Source: Pseudomonadota bacterium
Lineage (GTDB): Bacteria; Pseudomonadota; Alphaproteobacteria; Rhizobiales; Methylopilaceae
Length of the DNA: 5,992 nt
NCBI GenBank assembly: GCA_023389135.1
Contig: JAEWEX010000171.1
Coordinates: 1 to 5,992 of the forward strand
Reading direction: 5' to 3'
The notes below the pieces were generated by a model, which did not search any database, was not told the origin of the DNA, and was given only the letters and a program-made list of their open reading frames with translations. This document shows positions 1-5,992 of this stretch, piece after piece; position 1 is the first letter of the stretch; each line of letters opens with the position of its first letter. The translations under genes and the position numbers were made by a program.

Positions 1-785
1 TCGTCCGCTCGTCGCAGCTGCGGGAGGAACAGAACGAAAGCCGCGACCGGCAGGACGGGGTGACGGTCGCCAACCAGCTCCCCAACGCCGATGCCCAGGC
101 CGCGGCCGGCGGCGCCCGCGACAGCGGCGCCAAGAGCGAGGAGGTCACCAATTACGAGATCTCCCGCACCACCCGCACCGAGGTCCAGGAGGCCGGCCGC
201 GTCAGCCGCATCTCCGTGGCGGTGCTGGTGGACGGCGTCTACTCCACCGGCAGCGACGGCAGCATCTCCTACACCCCTCGGGGACAGGAGGAACTGGACC
301 GCATCGCCGCGCTGGTGCGCTCCGCCATCGGCTTCGACCAGGCGCGCGGCGACATGATCGAGGTGGTCAACCTGCGCTTCGCCGACGCGCCGCCCGCGCC
401 GCTGCCGCTGGACGAGGCGGGACTTGCGGCCCTGGGCTTCACCAAGGACGACCTGATGCGCGGCGCGGAACTGCTGATCCTGGCCATGCTTGCGCTGTTC
501 GTGGTGCTGGTCGTGATGCGCCCGCTGGTGCGGCGCATCGTGACGCCGGAGCCCCAGGCCCGCATCGTCGAGCCCCAGCAGGTTCCGGCGCTGGCGCCTC
601 CGGCGGAGGCGGTGCCCGCCCTGTCCACGCCGCAGGGCCAGAGCGCCGCCTCGCGCATGGTCGAGATGGCGCAGGTCAACGGCAAGGTGCGTGCCCAGAC
701 CCTGGAGCAGGTCGGCCAGCTGGCCGAGCGCCACCCGGGCGAGACCGCCACCATAATCCGCCAGTGGCTGAGTGAGCCGGCATGA
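1..785 (+). CDS. fliF: FliF, flagellar MS-ring protein, C-terminal part (5' truncated by window edge)
   Basis: This is the 3' end of the gene for the MS-ring protein, the membrane ring on which the flagellar rotor and export gate are built. The reading frame is open from base 3 and gives 260 residues before TGA at 783-785; the usual protein has about 550 residues, so roughly half is present. The fragment starts in the conserved periplasmic stretch ([10 protein letters not shown], then VANQLPN at about 63-83). It continues through [10 protein letters not shown] and [11 protein letters not shown], a typical FliF region, and then reaches a hydrophobic membrane segment at about nt 462-520 followed by the basic run RPLVRR. 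The last 40 or so residues (from about nt 655) are the cytoplasmic tail that binds FliG, ending [10 protein letters not shown]. The GTG at 60 is internal and is not the true start. The stop overlaps the fliG start as ATGA, which suggests translational coupling. Confidence 0.97.
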   Translation, partial: VRSSQLREEQNESRDRQDGVTVANQLPNADAQAAAGGARDSGAKSEEVTNYEISRTTRTEVQEAGRVSRISVAVLVDGVYSTGSDGSISYTPRGQEELDRIAALVRSAIGFDQARGDMIEVVNLRFADAPPAPLPLDEAGLAALGFTKDDLMRGAELLILAMLALFVVLVVMRPLVRRIVTPEPQARIVEPQQVPALAPPAEAVPALSTPQGQSAASRMVEMAQVNGKVRAQTLEQVGQLAERHPGETATIIRQWLSEPA

Positions 786-1822
786 GCAAGGACCGCGCCG
801 CCAACGCCCTCGCCCCGATGGCGCAGAAGCCCCTCAACGGCCGGGAGCGCGCCGCGCTGCTGATGCTGTCCCTGGGCGAGAAGCACGGCGCCGAGGTTTG
901 GCGCGAGCTCGACGACGACGAGATCCGCGAGGTGTCGCTGGCCATGTCGGCGCTCGGCACCGTCGAGGCGGCGACCGTGGAGACGGTCATGGTCGACTTC
1001 GTGTCGCACATGTCCACCTCCGGCGCGCTGGTGGGCAGCCTGGAATCCACCGAGCGCCTGCTACGCCAGTTCCTGCCGCCGGAACGCGTCAACGAGATCA
1101 TGGAGACGATCCGCGGTCCCGCAGGCCGCAACATGTGGGAGAAGCTCTCCAACGTGCAGGAGCAGGTGCTCGCCAACTACCTGAAGAACGAATACCCGCA
1201 GACCGTCGCTGTCGTGCTGTCGAAGATCCGCTCGGAACACGCGGCCCGCGTCCTGGCCATCCTGCCGGAGGATTTCGCCCTCGACGTGGTCAAGCGGATG
1301 CTGGCCATGGAATCGGTGCAGAAGGAGGTGCTGGAGCGCGTCGAGCAGACGCTGCGCTCGGAGTTCATGTCGAACCTGTCCCAGACCAGCCGCCGCGACG
1401 CCCACGAGCTTGTGGCCGAGATCTTCAACGCCTTCGACCGCCAGACCGAGACCCGCTTCCTGACCTCGCTGGAGGAGGACAGCCGCGACAGCGCGGAGCG
1501 CATCAAGTCGCTGATGTTCACCTTCGAGGACCTGATGCGGCTCGACACGGCGAGCGTCCAGACGCTGCTGCGCAACGTGCCGCGCGACCAGCTCACGGTG
1601 GCGCTGAAGGGCGCGAGCCAGACGGTCCGCGACTTCTTCCTGCGCCACATGTCGCAGCGCGCCGGCGGCATGCTCATGGACGACATGCAGGCCATGGGCC
1701 CGGTCCGGTTGCGCGACGTCGACGACGCCCAGACCCAGATGGTCGCCATGGCCAAGGATCTCGCGGCCAAGGGCGACATCATGATCTCCAAGAACCGCAG
1801 CGAAGACGAGCTGGTCTACTGA
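782..1822 (+). CDS. fliG: FliG, flagellar motor switch protein
   Basis: FliG is the rotor protein that links the MS-ring to the C-ring and contacts the stator, so it is needed for torque and for switching direction. The 346-residue product is complete and close to the usual family length (about 330-350). Residues 1-100 form the N-terminal domain that binds FliF. The middle domain carries the FliM-binding motif as EYPQ at 137-140 instead of the enteric EHPQ. The hinge motif MFTF is at 245-248. By my alignment with E. coli FliG (offset +12), the charged torque residues are all kept: K276, R293, D300, D301 and R309 match K264, R281, D288, D289 and R297. The ATG at 782 overlaps the fliF stop and has only a weak ribosome site, so translation is probably coupled to fliF. 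fliH follows after one base. Confidence 0.99.
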   Translation: MSKDRAANALAPMAQKPLNGRERAALLMLSLGEKHGAEVWRELDDDEIREVSLAMSALGTVEAATVETVMVDFVSHMSTSGALVGSLESTERLLRQFLPPERVNEIMETIRGPAGRNMWEKLSNVQEQVLANYLKNEYPQTVAVVLSKIRSEHAARVLAILPEDFALDVVKRMLAMESVQKEVLERVEQTLRSEFMSNLSQTSRRDAHELVAEIFNAFDRQTETRFLTSLEEDSRDSAERIKSLMFTFEDLMRLDTASVQTLLRNVPRDQLTVALKGASQTVRDFFLRHMSQRAGGMLMDDMQAMGPVRLRDVDDAQTQMVAMAKDLAAKGDIMISKNRSEDELVY

Positions 1823-1823
1823 C

Positions 1824-2462
1824 ATGGCGCGCGCCGTCCCCTTCCGCTTCGACCTGGACTTCACCGAGCGCGGCCCCCGGGGGCTGGACGCCGGCGTGTC
1901 CATGGAGGCCCACGAGCGCGCGCTGGCGGACGCGGCCGAGGCGGGCTTCGCCCGCGGCCAGGCCGCCGGCCGCACGCTCGCGCTGGAGGGCGAGGCCAAG
2001 CGCCTCGCCGACGCCATGACCCGCATCGGGACCGCCATGCGGCAGGCTTTCGCCGCGGCGGACGCCCGCGGCGGCGAGCGCGAGGCGGACGCCGTGGCGC
2101 TCGCCGTGCTGCTCGCCCGCAAGCTCGGTGGCGCGGCCATCGCCCGCCACCCGCTCGCGGAGATCGAGGAGGCGGCGCGCGCCTGTTTCGTGGAAGCCCG
2201 CGCCGCGCCCCATCTGGTGGTCCGGGTCGCGCCGGCGCTGGTTGAAATGGTGCGCACGCATCTGGACGAACTCGCCCGCGGCGCCGGCTTCGCCGGACGG
2301 CTCGCGGTCATCGGCGAGGACGACATCGCGCCGGGCGACGCCCGGCTGGAATGGGCGGACGGCGGCATCCGGCGCGACCGGCAGGCCGTCCTCGCCGCGG
2401 TGACCGCCGCGGTCGAGCGCCATGTCGGCGCCGCCCTGCCCGACATGGGAGAAGCGCCATGA
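1824..2462 (+). CDS. fliH: FliH/FlbE-type flagellar export ATPase regulator
   Basis: The 212-residue soluble protein sits in the position held by flbE/fliH in alphaproteobacterial fliF operons. FliH-family proteins bind the export ATPase FliI as a dimer and dock it to the C-ring protein FliN. Visible features are an N-terminal FRFDLDF segment (7-13) and an alanine-rich helical region. Within that region is a glycine repeat of the GxxxGxxxG type (G41, G45, G49), a hallmark of FliH helices. Near the C-terminus GDARLEWADGG (171-181) resembles the conserved motif of the FliH/YscL C-terminal domain. The start is the ATG one base after the fliG stop; no strong Shine-Dalgarno sequence precedes it, which fits coupled translation. 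The downstream neighbour fliN encodes its likely docking partner. FliH is poorly conserved, so the assignment rests on motifs plus position. The FliI gene is not in the window. Confidence 0.87.
   Translation: MARAVPFRFDLDFTERGPRGLDAGVSMEAHERALADAAEAGFARGQAAGRTLALEGEAKRLADAMTRIGTAMRQAFAAADARGGEREADAVALAVLLARKLGGAAIARHPLAEIEEAARACFVEARAAPHLVVRVAPALVEMVRTHLDELARGAGFAGRLAVIGEDDIAPGDARLEWADGGIRRDRQAVLAAVTAAVERHVGAALPDMGEAP
2447..2451 (+). promoter_or_regulatory. Shine-Dalgarno site of fliN
   Basis: GGGAG lies seven bases before the ATG at 2459 and inside the last codons of fliH. It decides the fliN start: the frame is open further upstream to at least 2351, but that extension reads as an arginine-rich shadow of fliH with no FliN similarity. 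Confidence 0.75.
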
Positions 2463-2797
2463 CCGGCTCCAACGACATGCCGCTGCCCGAGCTGGAGAAC
2501 ACCCGGCTCGAAGCGGAGGACGGCGAGGATGCCCGCCACGAGCCCCGCACCGCCGCCGACCTGGAGGCGGTCCTGGACGTGCCGGTCCGCGTCTCGGCAG
2601 TTCTGGGACGCACCCGTATCGGCGTCGGCCAGCTCCTACAGATCAAGCCGGGGCTGGTGCTCGAGCTGGACCGCAAGGTCGGCGAGGCCATCGACATCTA
2701 CGTCAACGACCGCCTGGTGGCGCGCGGCGAGGTGGTGCTGGTCGAGGATCGGCTGGGCGTCACCATGACCGAGATCATCAAGGGCGAGCGCACGTGA
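2459..2797 (+). CDS. fliN: FliN, flagellar motor switch/C-ring protein
   Basis: FliN forms the lower part of the cytoplasmic C-ring and also serves as docking site for FliH-FliI during export. The product has 112 residues, a normal length for the short FliN form. Residues 1-32 are a variable acidic leader. Residues 35-107 form the SpoA/FliN C-terminal domain. It starts LEAVLDVPVRVSAVLGRT, which matches the typical FliN opening of that domain, continues with a GLVLELDRKVGEAIDIYVN stretch, and ends with LVARGEVVLVEDRLGVTMTEI. The start at 2459 overlaps the fliH stop (ATGA) and has a good ribosome site; a second in-frame ATG at 2477 is less well placed. Adjacent fliH and fliN fit the known partnership of their products. 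FliM, the other C-ring protein, is not encoded in this window. Confidence 0.97.
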   Translation: MTGSNDMPLPELENTRLEAEDGEDARHEPRTAADLEAVLDVPVRVSAVLGRTRIGVGQLLQIKPGLVLELDRKVGEAIDIYVNDRLVARGEVVLVEDRLGVTMTEIIKGERT

Positions 2798-2815
2798 CGC
2801 GCGCGCCCCGGACAC

Positions 2816-2822
2816 GGAAGGA
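2816..2822 (+). promoter_or_regulatory. Shine-Dalgarno site of flbD
   Basis: GGAAGGA is followed by nine bases and then the ATG at 2832. It is one of the best ribosome sites in the window. It lies in the 34-base gap after fliN, so flbD can be translated independently of the genes before it. I see no promoter or terminator in this gap. Confidence 0.75.
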
Positions 2823-2831
2823 CTGACCGCC

Positions 2832-4202
<1,371 letters not shown>

Positions 4203-4207
4203 GGCGT

Positions 4208-4257
4208 CCCGCCCGTCCCGCCCTCCCGCCTCTCCGGGCGGGCTGAGCCGCCGGCGG
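4208..4257 (+). repeat. GC-rich inverted repeats in the flbD-flhA spacer
   Basis: The motif CCCGCC occurs three times (4208-4213, 4217-4222, 4225-4230). Each copy can pair with GGGCGGG at 4236-4242; the longest perfect arm is eight pairs (4208-4215 with 4235-4242). Directly after it is a perfect ten-base palindrome, CCGCCGGCGG (4248-4257), which overlaps the flhA ribosome site. No T-run follows, so this is not a standard intrinsic terminator. RNA structure here could partly halt transcription or limit flhA translation, but that is inference, and high GC content makes such pairings common by chance. Confidence 0.5.
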
Positions 4258-4260
4258 AGG
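4256..4260 (+). promoter_or_regulatory. Shine-Dalgarno site of flhA
   Basis: GGAGG is followed by ten bases and then the ATG at 4271. It supports that codon as the flhA start over the later in-frame ATGs at 4346, 4385 and 4415, which have weaker or no such site. The frame is closed by TGA at 4244, so no earlier start is possible. Confidence 0.6.
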
Positions 4261-4270
4261 CGCGATACGC

Positions 4271-5992
4271 ATGGACGTTCGCCCCCCGCTTGCCGCCGCG
4301 CCCGTCATCTCCAGCGACCGCAGCCCAGTCCAGCGTGGCAACCGCATGACCGACACCGCCGGCGCCGGCCCCTCCGGCTTCCGCATGCCCGACGCCCGGG
4401 AGATCGGCTCGTGGATGCGCCGCGGCGACCTGGTGCTCGCCATCGGCGTCCTGGCGATCCTGGTCATCCTCATCCTGCCGCTGCCGCCGGCGCTGCTGGA
4501 CCTGTTCCTGGCGGTGTCCATCATCCTGTCGGTGCTGGTCCTGATGACGGCGCTGTTCATCCAGACGTCGCTGGAGTTTTCCGCCTTCCCCACCGTGCTG
4601 CTGATCGCGACCATGCTGCGGCTCGCGCTCAACCTGGCCTCGACCCGGCTGATCCTGTCGGAGGGCCACAACGGAACCGACGCCGCCGGCCACGTCATCG
4701 AGGCCTTCGGCTCGTTCGTGATGGGCGGCAACTTCGTCATCGGCATCATCGTGTTCTCGATCCTGGTGCTGGTGAACTTCGTGGTCATCACCAAGGGCTC
4801 GGGCCGCATCGCCGAGGTCGCGGCGCGTTTCACGCTGGACGCCATGCCCGGCAAGCAGATGGCCATCGACGCCGACCTGTCGGCCGGGCTGATCGACGAG
4901 CAGACCGCGCGCACCCGGCGCAAGACGCTGGAGGACGAAAGCTCGTTCTTCGGCGCCATGGACGGCGCCTCCAAATTCGTGCGCGGCGACGCCATCGCCG
5001 GCCTGCTGATCACCATCATCAACATCGTGGGCGGCATCGTGGTCGGCGTCGTCCAGAACGGGCTGACGCTGGGCGACGCCGCCCAGACCTACACGCTGCT
5101 GACGGTGGGCGACGGCCTGGTCTCGCAGATCCCGGCCCTGATCGTGTCCACGGCGGCCGGCCTGCTGGTCTCCAAGGCCGGCGTCACCGGCGCCGCCGAC
5201 AAGGCGCTGATGAGCCAGCTCTCCGGATATCCCAAGGCGCTCGGCATGTCGGCCGCGGTCATGGCGGTGATGGCGATCCTGCCCGGCATTCCGGCGATCC
5301 CGTTCCTGGCGCTGGCAGGCGGCGCCGGCTACCTCGCCTGGCGGGTCGAGCGCGCCAATCGCCGCGCGCTGGAGAAAGTCGACCGTGAAACGGTCGCGGC
5401 CGCCGCGGCGGAAGCCGCCCCCGTGGACGCGCCGATTTCCGACAGCCTGAAGATGGACGAGTTGAAGATCGAGCTCGGCTACGGCCTGCTGCCGCTGGTG
5501 GACGGCCCGTCGGGCACCGACAAGCTCACCGAGCAGATCAAGGCGCTGCGCCGCCAGTTCGCCATGGACATGGGGCTCGTCATCCCATCGGTGCGCATCG
5601 TCGACAACGTCCATCTCGGCCCCAACGCCTATATCGTGAAGGTCAAGGAGGTGGAGGCCGGCTCCGGCCAGATGTTCCCGGGCCAGTTCATGGTCATGGA
5701 CCCCCAGGGCAACGAGATCGGGCTACCCGGCAACCGCACGCTGGAGCCCACCTTTGGCCTGCCCGCCACCTGGGTCGACGGCGCGCTGCGCGAGGAGGCC
5801 AATGTCCGCGGCTACACGGTGGTGGACGCACCCACCGTGCTGTCCACCCACCTCACCGAGATCCTCAAGGCCAATGTCGGCGACCTCCTGACCTATGCCG
5901 AGGTGGCGAAGCTCCTGAAGGACCTGCCCAAGGACCAGTCCCGACTGGTGGACGACATCGTGCCCTCACAGATCACCATCACCGGCATCCAG
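4271..5992 (+). CDS. flhA: FlhA, flagellar type III export gate protein (3' truncated by window edge)
   Basis: FlhA is the large membrane protein of the flagellar export gate; it couples proton flow to export and its cytoplasmic domain docks chaperone-substrate complexes. The frame is open to the window end, giving 574 residues of about 700. From about residue 52 to 358 there are some eight membrane segments. The FHIPEP family signature RLALNLASTRLIL is at 117-129. The conserved cytoplasmic loop follows, with MPGKQMAID (192-200) and GAMDGASKFVRGD (228-240). A variable Ala/Pro-rich linker (about 375-390) leads to the cytoplasmic domain, where PNAYIVKVK and GNRTLEPTFGLPATWV (487-502) are typical. 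The end of that domain is missing. The start at 4271 adds about 48 non-conserved residues before WMRRGD; 4346 is the main alternative. It lies 68 bases after flbD and is probably in the same operon. Confidence 0.98.
   Translation, partial: MDVRPPLAAAPVISSDRSPVQRGNRMTDTAGAGPSGFRMPDAREIGSWMRRGDLVLAIGVLAILVILILPLPPALLDLFLAVSIILSVLVLMTALFIQTSLEFSAFPTVLLIATMLRLALNLASTRLILSEGHNGTDAAGHVIEAFGSFVMGGNFVIGIIVFSILVLVNFVVITKGSGRIAEVAARFTLDAMPGKQMAIDADLSAGLIDEQTARTRRKTLEDESSFFGAMDGASKFVRGDAIAGLLITIINIVGGIVVGVVQNGLTLGDAAQTYTLLTVGDGLVSQIPALIVSTAAGLLVSKAGVTGAADKALMSQLSGYPKALGMSAAVMAVMAILPGIPAIPFLALAGGAGYLAWRVERANRRALEKVDRETVAAAAAEAAPVDAPISDSLKMDELKIELGYGLLPLVDGPSGTDKLTEQIKALRRQFAMDMGLVIPSVRIVDNVHLGPNAYIVKVKEVEAGSGQMFPGQFMVMDPQGNEIGLPGNRTLEPTFGLPATWVDGALREEANVRGYTVVDAPTVLSTHLTEILKANVGDLLTYAEVAKLLKDLPKDQSRLVDDIVPSQITITGIQ

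Noticed and set aside
60..785. A separate 241-residue gene starting at GTG 60
   Set aside because: The same frame is open to the left edge and the residues before 60 match FliF, so this is an internal codon of fliF.
772..2019. A 415-codon plus-strand frame overlapping all of fliG
   Set aside because: It is the out-of-frame reading of fliG, very rich in Arg and Pro, and continues into fliH; the fliG frame is unambiguous.
1061..2539. A 492-codon open frame on the minus strand opposite fliG, fliH and fliN
   Set aside because: It is a shadow of well-supported plus-strand genes, with Arg/Ala/Ser-rich composition and no recognisable domain.
4208..4242. Intrinsic terminator between flbD and flhA
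   Set aside because: The stem is GC-rich but no T-run follows, and the next gene belongs to the same pathway and is close by.
4336..4351. Possible sigma-54 promoter (TGGCA as a -24 element) near the flhA start
   Set aside because: The -12 element reads TGAC rather than TTGC, so the essential GC pair is not present at the right spacing, and the site lies within the predicted flhA coding region.
4411..5388. A 325-codon plus-strand frame inside flhA
   Set aside because: It is an out-of-frame shadow with Arg/Gly/His-rich composition; the FlhA frame carries the family signature and membrane segments.

Overview
The window is one contiguous block of early flagellar genes, all on the + strand, from a GC-rich bacterium. 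The gene set points to an alphaproteobacterium: fliG is followed by an FlbE-type fliH, a short fliN, and then flbD, the sigma-54 flagellar regulator with a degenerate receiver domain known best from Caulobacter. The strong GC bias at third codon positions suggests a high-GC alphaproteobacterial order such as Rhodospirillales, but the genus cannot be fixed from the sequence alone.

Layout: 1-785 is the 3' end of fliF (MS-ring protein; its 5' part lies before the window). 782-1822 is fliG (motor switch), overlapping fliF by ATGA. 1824-2462 is fliH/flbE (export ATPase regulator). 2459-2797 is fliN (switch/C-ring), overlapping fliH by ATGA. 2832-4202 is flbD (sigma-54 activator). 4203-4270 is a short GC-rich spacer with inverted repeats and a Shine-Dalgarno sequence. 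From 4271 to the window end is flhA (export gate), cut off at its 3' end after 574 codons.

The genes form a probable single operon: gaps are -4, +1, -4, 34 and 68 bases, and no convincing terminator or promoter separates them. Functionally they build the MS-ring (FliF), the rotor switch mounted on it (FliG, FliN), and the type III export apparatus inside the ring (FliH, FlhA). They also supply the regulator (FlbD) that in Caulobacter links completion of this early structure to expression of later flagellar genes.

I found no mobile element, CRISPR array, RNA gene or unknown gene. The window looks like ordinary conserved core sequence. The points worth a second look are modest: the receiver and GAFTGA-loop variants of FlbD, the structured leader in front of flhA, the flhA start site, and flhA being attached directly downstream of flbD.
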